A DNA stretch of 21,923 nucleotides from an uncultured Johnsonella sp. (GTDB lineage: Bacteria > Bacillota > Clostridia > Lachnospirales > Lachnospiraceae). The position numbers and the translations under genes were made by a program. Under the pieces are notes generated by a model. The model did no database searches and had not been told where the DNA came from. It worked only from the letters and a program-made list of their open reading frames with translations. Numbering within the stretch: position 1 is the stretch's first letter; every line of letters starts with the position of its first letter. The stretch spans positions 1 to 21,923 of the forward strand of contig CAJPUK010000024.1 in assembly GCA_905373785.1 (NCBI GenBank). The letters run 5' to 3'. This document shows, piece after piece, positions 7,018-14,798 of this stretch.

Positions 7018-8924
7018 AAGTTTTCACCTATTTGCTCAAGCTCCTTCATCCACAGCTTAGCACTTATATCCGAAGGCATGGCAAGATCTGCTCTGCCTGA
7101 CAGGCTAAGTACTGTTGCTTTGGGAGAGTCCGGCATACAGGAACGCTTGAATTGCTGTGAGAAAAATCTCTTATAAAAAGTATAGAGCCACTTATATATT
7201 TCCGGTCTTGTAAATTCATTCACAAAGGCTCTGCAAGCCATTCTGTATATTTTCGAAGCTGTAAATCCGTATATCAGGCTGTAGTATATAAAGAAATCAT
7301 GCAATTCATAAGGTCCCACTATATCCTCAGTCTTATGCCCCTGCTTGCTGCCGTCTGAGGGAAGCAGTTCAGGGCTTACAGGAGTATCAACCACATCTTT
7401 AAGTATGTGCTTTAATTCATTATTTTCAGAACCTTTAGCAAGTGCATTGAGCATCCTTCTCATAACAGTCTTGGGAACTGAGGCATTGACCGAATACATG
7501 GACATATGATCTCCGTTGTACGTAGCCCAGCCAAGTGCAAGCTCCGACAAATCTCCCGTTCCTACCACAAGTGCCGCCCTCATGTTGGCTATATCCATAA
7601 GTATCTGGGTTCTTTCTCTCGCCTGTGCATTCTCATAGGTTACATCATGCATGCTCATATCCTGACCTATATCATTAAAATGCTGCCTTACCGCTGCGGA
7701 AATATTGATTTCTTCTAAACTCACCCCTAAAACTTTTGCCAATTTGCAGGCATTATGATAGGTTCTTCCTGTAGTTCCGAAGCCCGGCATGGTTATAGTA
7801 TAAATATTATTCTTGTTAAGCTTCATAAGCTCAAAAGTCTTTACCGCTACAAGCAGGGCAAGGGTGGAGTCCAAACCTCCCGATAAACCTATAAGTACAG
7901 CCTTAAGACCGGTATGCTCCATTCTCTTTTTAAGTCCCAGTGCCTGTATAAGTAAAAGCTCTTCATACTCTTCTATACTTTCACTTCTTATCCAGGGGAA
8001 CTTTTCTATATACCTGTTTAACTCAAGCTCCGTACACTCAAGTTCAAAGTCCACTACTTTGTAATTATCTTCCCTTAACTTATAAGTATTTAACTTCCTT
8101 CTTACCGCACTTATAAGCTCAAGATCAACATCCGTACATACAACTTCCGTTTCAGGATCACAGGAATCTTCAAGTACAGTTTGATCCTCAACTATCAATT
8201 TAGCGGACGAGTACACTACATCCTGTGTAGACTCCCCTGCCCCGGCACTTGCAGATATGTATACCGTATGCAATCTTGTTGCAAGCGCCTTTATATATTC
8301 CTTTCTTTTCCTACCCTCTCCTGCCAGTCTTTCCAAGGCTGTGGGATTTACTATTATGCCGGCACCGTTAAGCATATGTTTCATTGACGGTGTGATAGGG
8401 GCAAAGGCATCATCTCCTATTTCCACAGCCACTGACAGGTTCTCCATGCTTTTACAATTATATATAATATCTGTACCGAAAGGCACCCTAACTTCGTTAA
8501 AATCTACTTCCAACACATTTTCAAAAGCCTCTTGGAAGTATCTTTGATTCGAATGATTGGAATAACAGGGCAAATGCTTCTTTGGCGTAAGACCTAAAAG
8601 ACTTCCTCTATGTATGACAGCCACACAGTTATAGAGCTTAGACTTATACTCCCATGGAAGTCCTATAAATATAAGCATATCCAAAGACTTAGTCTCTTCC
8701 AGTATGTGTATTAATTCCTCTTTGGCATTTTGAATCAATGTTTTTTGTAAAAATATATCTCCACAGCTTACTCCGGTAAGACATAGCTCAGGAAATACCA
8801 AAAGTTTAACTCCAAGTTTTGAAGCATTATCTATCTGCTTTAATATCTCTTCTCTGTTATATACAGTATCGGCGACCTTAAGCCTCGGACTTACGGCGGC
8901 AACTCTAAGAAAAGAATCTCTCAT
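7014..8924 (-). CDS. nadE: NAD+ synthase with nitrilase-type glutaminase domain lacking the catalytic cysteine
   Basis: 636 aa, the two-domain length. Residues about 5-270 are a carbon-nitrogen hydrolase domain that in glutamine-dependent NadE supplies ammonia with a Glu-Lys-Cys triad. Glu46 (FPELCLTG) and Lys115 (TPKKHLP) are in place, but where the family normally has VEICED the protein reads VEIGDD: Gly170 replaces the nucleophile. Residues about 330-636 are the NAD synthase with the ATP-binding SGGLDS loop, GTGDLSELALGWATYNGDHM and the C-terminal QGHKTEDIVGPYELHDFF region. It adenylates and amidates nicotinic acid adenine dinucleotide in the cytoplasm. The synthase half looks intact, so it may use free ammonia. 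An SD (AAAGGAA) precedes the start; the gene leads a coupled cluster with the SpoU enzyme. Confidence 0.92.
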   Translation of the reverse strand: MRDSFLRVAAVSPRLKVADTVYNREEILKQIDNASKLGVKLLVFPELCLTGVSCGDIFLQKTLIQNAKEELIHILEETKSLDMLIFIGLPWEYKSKLYNCVAVIHRGSLLGLTPKKHLPCYSNHSNQRYFQEAFENVLEVDFNEVRVPFGTDIIYNCKSMENLSVAVEIGDDAFAPITPSMKHMLNGAGIIVNPTALERLAGEGRKRKEYIKALATRLHTVYISASAGAGESTQDVVYSSAKLIVEDQTVLEDSCDPETEVVCTDVDLELISAVRRKLNTYKLREDNYKVVDFELECTELELNRYIEKFPWIRSESIEEYEELLLIQALGLKKRMEHTGLKAVLIGLSGGLDSTLALLVAVKTFELMKLNKNNIYTITMPGFGTTGRTYHNACKLAKVLGVSLEEINISAAVRQHFNDIGQDMSMHDVTYENAQARERTQILMDIANMRAALVVGTGDLSELALGWATYNGDHMSMYSVNASVPKTVMRRMLNALAKGSENNELKHILKDVVDTPVSPELLPSDGSKQGHKTEDIVGPYELHDFFIYYSLIYGFTASKIYRMACRAFVNEFTRPEIYKWLYTFYKRFFSQQFKRSCMPDSPKATVLSLSGRADLAMPSDISAKLWMKELEQIGENL

Positions 8925-8937
8925 ATTACATTCCTTT

Positions 8938-8969
8938 CTAAGGCTTTTTAAACACTTATAAAGCCTTAG
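8938..8969 (-). promoter_or_regulatory. Hairpin abutting the nadE ribosome binding site
   Basis: Perfect 10-bp inverted repeat, CTAAGGCTTT (8938-8947) with AAAGCCTTAG (8960-8969), 12-base loop. On the minus-strand transcript it lies between the nitroreductase stop and nadE and ends directly against the AAAGGAA ribosome site. There is no U tract, so it looks more like an intercistronic stability or translation-modulating hairpin than a terminator. Confidence 0.5.
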
Positions 8970-8983
8970 CCTTAATTTAAAAT

Positions 8984-9850
8984 TTATATAGTTATTACAG
9001 CGGATACCTCATAGTTTTTCGGCTGTCCCAAATCTTCACTGTTGTTTTCAGGATACATTTGCCACATCGGGGCTTTCGGCATATAGTCGGCAAGTACCGC
9101 ATAGAAGTTATACATACTTGCACCCAGTCCTAATTTCTCATCTTCTTTTGAAGTATTTTCCTCCTTGGTGGTAAGTATATAAATTTTACTGCCGTCATAT
9201 ATATATCTGTAAGGCTGACGATTAAGGAAACTCGGTGCAAGGCTTGCCGCATAAAATGCCTCATCCATCATAGGATCTTGCATTGTATCATCCCATTCCA
9301 TTTCGACACCCCACTTGGAATTATACACAAGCTCCTCCTGTGCTATCTTAGGCGCTATATGTCCTTCTCTTTTTCTCATAGTTACATTAGAAGGGCTTTG
9401 TATATCAAGTCTTACCAGGTCTTTTTCTTTTTTGCCGTAGCCGCAGGCTATTATTGCGGCAACTTCCCCTTGGTCTCTTATATCCAATGACAGCTTTGCC
9501 TCATCACTGTCGGTAACTGTGATAAAGCAGGTATTAAGATCAAGCTCCTCCGCCTTAAGTATTAAAGCCTCAGCTACGAATCCTGCATTCTCCAGATAGT
9601 GAGGTTTTTTCTCGGATAACAATACAAAATATACCGGTGCATTAAATACATTACCGCTATATCCTACAACTTTGTCAAGTTTTTTATCCGCACCGTCAGT
9701 CATGCTTAAAAGCTTAAGCCCTATATCATCAACAAGTCTTTCGGAATCAGCAAAAGAATCCTCAAGCTCCTTAAGTACCGCATCAGGCAACTTCTTTTTT
9801 TCATAATCTCTTATAGACTGCCTTTTTTCAATTTTCTCAATATTCTTCAT
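8984..9850 (-). CDS. Nitroreductase-fold protein (TM1586-like)
   Basis: 288 aa. The N-terminus RQSIRDYEKKKL matches the arginine/serine FMN-phosphate-contacting segment seen in nitroreductases. The body has the alternating helices of the fold (AGFVAEALILKAEELDLNTCFI, followed by the glycine-containing VAAIIACGYG), and a second half (DEAFYAASLAPSFLNRQPYRYI) resembling the usual ASSWNxQP-type nitroreductase motif. This internal two-fold layout resembles the TM1586-type putative nitroreductases, which pack both lobes of the FMN dimer fold into one chain. Substrate and physiological role are unknown. A GGGGA ribosome site precedes the start at 9850. It is separated from nadE by 59 bases holding a hairpin, and may be the first gene of that transcript. 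Confidence 0.8.
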   Translation of the reverse strand: MKNIEKIEKRQSIRDYEKKKLPDAVLKELEDSFADSERLVDDIGLKLLSMTDGADKKLDKVVGYSGNVFNAPVYFVLLSEKKPHYLENAGFVAEALILKAEELDLNTCFITVTDSDEAKLSLDIRDQGEVAAIIACGYGKKEKDLVRLDIQSPSNVTMRKREGHIAPKIAQEELVYNSKWGVEMEWDDTMQDPMMDEAFYAASLAPSFLNRQPYRYIYDGSKIYILTTKEENTSKEDEKLGLGASMYNFYAVLADYMPKAPMWQMYPENNSEDLGQPKNYEVSAVITI

Positions 9851-10087
9851 ATTAATCTTCCCCTTACTTTCAGGCTATAAAAGCCTTTTTATATTTTGAG
9901 CTTAATGTTTTACTTGCAATCTTAATTTTAGGCATTTTTACAGACACAGCTTTAGATGAGTTTTTTAAGTTGTGTAATACGGATAGGAATAACGCCTGAA
10001 AATAAAGAAGTGCCACACATTTATGCCCTATATTTTAGCATAATTTCGGATTTAATTCTATATATAGTATAAATTTATATAAAGCAT

Positions 10088-10116
10088 TTGACAAAACAAG
10101 CTTTATATGCTAATAT
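10088..10116 (+). promoter_or_regulatory. Promoter of tRNA-Thr
   Basis: TTGACA (10088-10093), 17-base spacer, TAATAT (10111-10116) with an upstream TG (extended -10). It starts transcription a few bases before the mature tRNA at 10130. The remaining 9851-10087 interval holds only AT-rich sequence and a weak AGGCT/AGCCT hairpin (9872-9886); I see no gene there. Confidence 0.75.
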
Positions 10117-10129
10117 TTCATGGTCAAAA

Positions 10130-10202
10130 GCTGCTGTGGCACAGTCGGTAGCGCATCTCATTGGTAGTGAGAAGGTCACGGGTTCGATTCCCGTCAGTAG
10201 CT
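10130..10202 (+). tRNA. tRNA-Thr (anticodon GGU)
   Basis: 73 nt without an encoded CCA. The acceptor stem GCTGCTG pairs with CAGTAGC (one G-U), followed by discriminator U. The anticodon stem is TCTCA/TGAGA with loop TTGGTAG, giving anticodon GGU. The T arm ACGGG-TTCGATT-CCCGT is perfect. The D stem GCAC/GCGC has an A-C mismatch at pair 12-23. It is a single-gene unit with its own promoter and terminator. Confidence 0.95.
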
Positions 10203-10203
10203 T

Positions 10204-10238
10204 AAAAAAGGGGCTGTCATTTCCCGACAGCCCCTTTT
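10204..10238. terminator. Bidirectional intrinsic terminator (tRNA-Thr / ABC permease)
   Basis: GGGGCTGTC (10210-10218) pairs perfectly with GACAGCCCC (10226-10234) over a 7-base loop, flanked by A6 (10204-10209) and T4 (10235-10238). It can end the plus-strand tRNA transcript and the minus-strand ABC cassette that stops at 10248. Confidence 0.88.
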
Positions 10239-10247
10239 CAGTTCTTC

Positions 10248-12485
10248 CTATTTTGCGTTATTTATCTCATCCACAATAAACTTTATATTATCCGGGAAGT
10301 TATCCCTCCTAAAGTAAAAACCTCCTCTATCTCCAAAAGCACTATCAATATCTCCTTTTAAGAATATATAAACACTTATGTTATTCTCCTGATCAATAAT
10401 GTCATCTTTATAAGGAGTGCTGCATAGAATAAGTTTATCTAATACCTTCTCAATATCCTCCTTATCCTTATAAGCTACTTGCTTATTTTCATAAGTATAG
10501 TTTTCTACACCACCAAGATTTTCTACCGCTTTCGGTATACCGTAGTTGACCTCTACCCTGTCAACTTCTTCTGCCGGCAGTTTTTCCAAAACATCGGCAC
10601 CAAGCTTTTTCAGTAAGCTTATCGTTTCATTAAACTCAGGATATATCGGATAATATCCCACGGTATCCATAGCCTGTACGTAGGCGGTGTCGGTATTGTC
10701 GGCAGCCAGGTCAACACTGTATTCTCTGCTGACTGAACCTAAGTCTATATCAAGAGCTTCCTGCATATAGGCATCATTAAACCTTATTGAAGCAAAGGCA
10801 TAACTTTTTACTCTGTCCTCAAGCTTAAGATTCATAAGTTCTTTTTTATAGGTATCTATAAATTGTGCTTTCACAGTCTCATCATCAAACACTATATGCT
10901 TATCATCAAAGGCTATACCGTTATAATCCACACTGACTATGTTCTTACTGTCTTCAGACAGTATAGGATACATTGCCTTCTTAAAGCTTTCTTTATTATA
11001 TATTGCCGCAAGCTGTGCGGCTATGCTGTTATAATTTATAAAATACACTCTTTGTATACTGCGACCTGACTTCAGTTTATATGATATAAGCACCCTCTCG
11101 CTGATTTCATAGCTACTATCATAAGACTCATATTCTTGCCTTCCTCCGGATATACATATTCTTGCAAGCTCTATTACCGCCTCCTTATCTTCTATATTCA
11201 TCTTTTTAAATAAGTCGGCTTCAATCTTATCATCACTGACATAGTCAACATCTGCAACATCATCATAATCTCCGTTTCTAAAAATCTTCATCTTATAATA
11301 ATATTGATTATAATTGGCTTCAAGCAAGTTTGATACTACAGCTGCACTTTGTATATCATTAATATTGGGTACATATCTGTCATAGCCGAATATATCCCAC
11401 TCAAAGATTGCAACCAGCAGGAGCGATATAGCCACACAAAGTCCCATTTCAATCTTTTTTGCAAATATCTTCTTAAAGTCCTGATTGTAAATGATTTCCA
11501 TTGTGCTGTGGGTTATAACTACACCTACCACTGCTCCGAATATACCCCAATAAGTACTTGCATCCATCATCTCATAGACCATTATATACATAAACATACC
11601 TATAAATATTACAGTCATAAATTTTACAGGCAGTTTTATTATATTAAAAGCTATGCTCTTTCCTGCACTTTCCGATGCTCTTTTCTTATACAGAAAAAGA
11701 TTAAGTACCGACAGCAGCACACTTACTGTTAGTGCAATAAGCACCCTCGGCATTATGCCGAGTTTATCTGCATTAAATATGATAAAAAGGCTTGACATAT
11801 TAGGTAAAAGTTTATTTACTACAAAACCGGAACTATAGTAGGTATAAAAAAATGTACCCTGATACCACTTTATCATCATTGCAAGAAAAGGAAAATAAAA
11901 GTAAAAGAATCCGCTGGCAAGTGCTCCTATAAGCATATTTCCGGTTAGCATTACGGCAAGTACCGCCACAAAATAATTGAGTACAAACAACAAACTCCAT
12001 TCTATAATTGACTTAAAAACTTCCAAAGCAAGTCCGGCATCGGAGACATTGGCACTAATCATCAACAGTGAAATCAGCACACAAACAATATACGGAACCA
12101 GCACTATAAGTATACTGTTTATTGTTTTTATTAAAAATAAAGTTTCTCTTTTTACCGGCAGGCTGTGGTACAGATCCGCCTTCTTTTTAGAATACAGGTA
12201 TGCAAAACCTGAAAATGCCACAAGTAATGATAATACTACAAATATAAATGCAAGAATAGTATTATCAATATTTATAAAACCTTTGAAAGTATCTATAATG
12301 TCATTTCTGTATACCTCAGAACCGCTTTGCAGCATTTCTTCCGTTTGACGCAAATAAAAGCTGATTATCATAGCCGTAACCACAATAAGTGAAAAGAAAA
12401 AGCTAAGACAGCTGATTACAAAAGTCCAAAGTCTTATTTTGAAATCTTCTTTTAACAGTTTAAAAAATAAGTTTTTTGATGTCAT
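10248..12485 (-). CDS. ABC transporter permease with large extracytoplasmic C-terminal domain
   Basis: 745 aa from the ATG at 12485. An ATG seven codons upstream is possible, but 12485 has GGAGG eight bases before it. The N-terminal half is membrane: hydrophobic segments at roughly residues 18-45, 70-95, 115-140, 160-208, 240-262, 285-332 and 345-365, typical of ABC-2-type exporters. From about 370 to the end the protein is hydrophilic and Tyr/Asp rich, with no further clear membrane segment, so a ~375-residue domain likely sits outside the cell. It overlaps the ATPase gene by 26 bases, indicating a dedicated permease for that ATPase. YtrA-controlled ABC cassettes in Bacillota respond to cell-envelope stress or peptide antibiotics; an export or sensing role for an envelope-active compound is inferred. 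Confidence 0.82.
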   Translation of the reverse strand: MTSKNLFFKLLKEDFKIRLWTFVISCLSFFFSLIVVTAMIISFYLRQTEEMLQSGSEVYRNDIIDTFKGFINIDNTILAFIFVVLSLLVAFSGFAYLYSKKKADLYHSLPVKRETLFLIKTINSILIVLVPYIVCVLISLLMISANVSDAGLALEVFKSIIEWSLLFVLNYFVAVLAVMLTGNMLIGALASGFFYFYFPFLAMMIKWYQGTFFYTYYSSGFVVNKLLPNMSSLFIIFNADKLGIMPRVLIALTVSVLLSVLNLFLYKKRASESAGKSIAFNIIKLPVKFMTVIFIGMFMYIMVYEMMDASTYWGIFGAVVGVVITHSTMEIIYNQDFKKIFAKKIEMGLCVAISLLLVAIFEWDIFGYDRYVPNINDIQSAAVVSNLLEANYNQYYYKMKIFRNGDYDDVADVDYVSDDKIEADLFKKMNIEDKEAVIELARICISGGRQEYESYDSSYEISERVLISYKLKSGRSIQRVYFINYNSIAAQLAAIYNKESFKKAMYPILSEDSKNIVSVDYNGIAFDDKHIVFDDETVKAQFIDTYKKELMNLKLEDRVKSYAFASIRFNDAYMQEALDIDLGSVSREYSVDLAADNTDTAYVQAMDTVGYYPIYPEFNETISLLKKLGADVLEKLPAEEVDRVEVNYGIPKAVENLGGVENYTYENKQVAYKDKEDIEKVLDKLILCSTPYKDDIIDQENNISVYIFLKGDIDSAFGDRGGFYFRRDNFPDNIKFIVDEINNAK

Positions 12486-13359
12486 AACCGCAAACCTCCG
12501 TTTCACTTATAAATATTTCTTCCAAACTAAGTCCGAGCATTTCATAAAATACAGGATTAAAACCTTCTATTTTCCCTCTTACTTCCTCTTCATCTCCCTT
12601 GATGGTAAGAGTATATACACGTCCGTTATTTTTAACCTGCATAACATCAAGTGAACTTAACCTGTCTATGGTAAAGTCAGGAGCAAATACACATTGAACC
12701 TTGTGTATATTAAGCTTCATATCCGCCACATCCTTGGATAAAAGTATTCCTCCTTTATGAAGTATACCTACATGATCGCATATATCCTCAAGTTCTCTTA
12801 AGTTGTGAGAAGCTATTATCGGAGTAAGCCCTCTGTCTTCCATTTCTTTTGCAAAAAGGCTTTTTACCACCTGCCTCATCACCGGATCAAGCCCGTCAAA
12901 GGTCTCATCACAAAGCAGGTATTTGGTACCGGCTGATACTCCAAGGGCAACACAAAGCTGCTTTTTCATACCCTTTGAAAAGGTATTCACCTTTCGGTTA
13001 AGGTCAAGATCCAGTGCTTTTAAAAGCTTTTCGCATTTCTTTGTGTCAAAGTCTTTATAGATAGCCGAATAGAATTTAATAAGCTCCTTGCCCGTTGTAT
13101 TGGCAAAAAAGTATTGATCATCTGAAATATAAAAAAGCTTTTCTTTGCTTTTTATATTCTCAAATACAGTCTCACCGTCAATCGATATAGTACCGCTTTC
13201 CGGTTTTAATATGCCTGCAAGTATCTTTAGAAAAGTACTTTTTCCGGCTCCGTTAGTACCTATAAGACCAAACACACTGCTTTCTTTGATACCGGCATTA
13301 ATATTGTCAAGTGCCTTGATATTCTCAAAACTTTTACTTAAATTTACAGCCTCTATCAT
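12460..13359 (-). CDS. ABC transporter ATP-binding protein (export type, YtrB-like)
   Basis: 299 aa. Walker A GTNGAGKST (about residues 34-42), the signature FSKGMKKQ in place of canonical LSGGQ, and Walker B YLLCDETFDGLDP are all visible, followed by the switch histidine (ASHN). The variant FSKGMKKQ signature is typical of ABC-2 exporter ATPases such as YtrB and EcsA-type proteins. Residues after about 215 form a small C-terminal extension. It partners the permease encoded next, whose start it overlaps; its own start overlaps the end of the GntR gene by 4 bases, so the three proteins are translationally coupled. Confidence 0.92.
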   Translation of the reverse strand: MIEAVNLSKSFENIKALDNINAGIKESSVFGLIGTNGAGKSTFLKILAGILKPESGTISIDGETVFENIKSKEKLFYISDDQYFFANTTGKELIKFYSAIYKDFDTKKCEKLLKALDLDLNRKVNTFSKGMKKQLCVALGVSAGTKYLLCDETFDGLDPVMRQVVKSLFAKEMEDRGLTPIIASHNLRELEDICDHVGILHKGGILLSKDVADMKLNIHKVQCVFAPDFTIDRLSSLDVMQVKNNGRVYTLTIKGDEEEVRGKIEGFNPVFYEMLGLSLEEIFISETEVCGYDIKKLIF

Positions 13360-13730
13360 ACCCTGCTCTCCTTTCCCGAATACAACTCATTAACCTTTGC
13401 ACAAAACTCGTCTTTGCTTATAAAAGCCTTTGCTCTGCTTATAAGTTCTCCCAGCTCCTTATATATCATATTTTTTTTATTACTCTTTATCACATCGATA
13501 TCCGATACAAAACTTCCGACTCCCTTTACACTGTATACATATCCCTGACGCTCAAGCTCCAGATATGCTTTTTGTATGGTATTGGGGTTAATGGATAAGT
13601 CCACAGCCAAACTTCTTACCGAGGGAAGTTTTTCTCCGGGCTGCAGCACTCCTATAAGCATCAAATTAGACAAGCGGTCAACGACCTGCTCATAAATTGC
13701 TCTCTTATCCCTGCTGTCAATTACAATCAT
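13356..13730 (-). CDS. GntR family regulator, YtrA subfamily
   Basis: 124 aa, the short YtrA layout: a winged helix at residues 1-75 (IYEQVVDRLSNLMLIG, GEKLPSVRSLAVDLSINPNTIQKAYLELERQGYVYSVKGVGSFV) and only about 45 residues of dimerising C-terminal helices, with no large ligand domain. YtrA-type proteins repress the ABC cassette they head and respond to envelope-active compounds. It is first in a three-gene operon with GGAG as ribosome site. TGTATCTTAATACA (13756-13769), between its -10 and start codon, is an inverted repeat well placed to be the operator. Confidence 0.92.
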   Translation of the reverse strand: MIVIDSRDKRAIYEQVVDRLSNLMLIGVLQPGEKLPSVRSLAVDLSINPNTIQKAYLELERQGYVYSVKGVGSFVSDIDVIKSNKKNMIYKELGELISRAKAFISKDEFCAKVNELYSGKESRV

Positions 13731-13755
13731 AGCTTACTCCTTTCTAAGTGTACTA

Positions 13756-13801
13756 TGTATCTTAATACAGTTAATATATCAGTATTCATGATTTATGTCA
13801 A
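13756..13801 (-). promoter_or_regulatory. Promoter and candidate operator of the GntR/ABC operon
   Basis: Minus strand TTGACA (13801-13796), 17-base spacer, TATATT (13778-13773). Immediately downstream TGTAT-CTTA-ATACA (13756-13769) forms an inverted repeat around the expected transcription start, a typical position for GntR autorepression. The -35 abuts the terminator at 13803-13835. Confidence 0.65.
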
Positions 13802-13802
13802 C

Positions 13803-13835
13803 AAAAAAAGACTGCAAAAGTCTTACAGTCTTTTT
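13803..13835. terminator. Intrinsic terminator (bidirectional form)
   Basis: AAAAAGACTG (13805-13814) and CAGTCTTTTT (13826-13835) pair perfectly over an 11-base loop, with T-rich tails on both strands. On the minus strand it would end readthrough from the siderophore-type ABC operon just before the GntR promoter. Confidence 0.75.
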
Positions 13836-13841
13836 AATAAT

Positions 13842-14013
13842 GTTACAGTTCCGGTAGCCTAGATATATATGTATAATATACCAAATGAAAGCTTGCTTTC
13901 AGGTACATATTACACATATATATCCAACAGGCTACTCTTCATCTAATTTATAAATAAGATTAAACATTTTTAGGTTGTTTTGATGAAGATGAATGAGCTA
14001 CCTGAACTGTAAC
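13842..14013. repeat. 172-bp multi-arm inverted-repeat element
   Basis: Outer arms GTTACAGTTCCGGTAGC (13842-13858) and GCTACCTGAACTGTAAC (13997-14013) match at 16 of 17 positions. Inside are two further arms. The first runs from 13861 to about 13923: an imperfect AT-rich stem ending in the perfect 16-bp palindrome TGAAAGCTTGCTTTCA (13886-13901). The second is TCTTCATC (13936-13943) with GATGAAGA (13982-13989). The whole can fold as a three-way junction in RNA or a cruciform in DNA. It contains no ORF of note. Its position downstream of the ABC operon and upstream of a terminator fits a 3' UTR structure, a small RNA or a MITE; the class is not recognised. Confidence 0.7.
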
Positions 14014-14030
14014 TTAATAATAATTTGTTT

Positions 14031-14798
14031 CTATATCTCAGGCATAAATATTATATTTAACCTACCTGTTTTTTCATTCTCTATTATTGTGGTATCTATA
14101 TCAAAAAGAGCCTTTATATTCTCCCTTGTCAACATTTCTTTGGGAGTTCCGATATCAAATACTTCTTTTTTCTTCATCAAAATAAGCCGGTCACAATATG
14201 TTGCGGCAATATTCAGATCATGCACACAGCAAAGCAATGTAAGATTTTGCCTTTTCAATATATTCATAATCTGATACTGATAACCTATATCCAAATGATT
14301 TGTAGGCTCGTCCAAAAGTATTAAAGGAGTTTTTTGACTCAAGGCTCTGGCAAGTAGGGTTCTTTGCTTTTCACCTCCGGATAATGAGAGGAAATGTCTG
14401 TTCTCATATCCTTCAAGCCCTACCTCCTTTATGTACTCTTTCACAACTTTCCTATCCTCATCGCTGCTTCCCGAGAAAAGCTTTTGATGAGCGAATCTGC
14501 CAAGCATTACCATATCATATACCGTCATATCAAAATCAACGATATTTTCCTGTTGCATTACAGACATCTTTTTTGCGGTTTTTTTATTTGAAAGCTTTGC
14601 CAGATCTTCTCCGTCTATAAATGCAGCACCGCTGTCAGGAGTAAATACCTTGTAGATATTTTTTAGAAGTGTAGACTTTCCGCAACCGTTCGGTCCTACG
14701 ATACCTACAAACTCTCTCTCTTTTACACTTATGTCTATACCATCTATTATAAGCTTCCCATCTATGGAATAAGTGATTTTTTTTGTTTCTAACTTCAT
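14031..14798 (-). CDS. FecCD-type importer ATP-binding protein (siderophore/cobalamin family)
   Basis: 255 aa, standard for FecE/BtuD/FhuC ATPases. Walker A GPNGCGKST, signature LSGGEKQR, Walker B LILLDEPTNHLD and the H-loop CVHDLN are all present. It powers uptake of an iron-siderophore, heme or cobalamin together with the permease encoded upstream; its start codon overlaps the permease stop by one base (TAATG) with a GGAGG-like site inside the permease gene. It is the last gene of the operon. The substrate cannot be decided from the ATPase. If the binding protein is inactive (see the pseudogene), this pair may serve another binding protein elsewhere. Confidence 0.93.
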   Translation of the reverse strand: MKLETKKITYSIDGKLIIDGIDISVKEREFVGIVGPNGCGKSTLLKNIYKVFTPDSGAAFIDGEDLAKLSNKKTAKKMSVMQQENIVDFDMTVYDMVMLGRFAHQKLFSGSSDEDRKVVKEYIKEVGLEGYENRHFLSLSGGEKQRTLLARALSQKTPLILLDEPTNHLDIGYQYQIMNILKRQNLTLLCCVHDLNIAATYCDRLILMKKKEVFDIGTPKEMLTRENIKALFDIDTTIIENEKTGRLNIIFMPEI

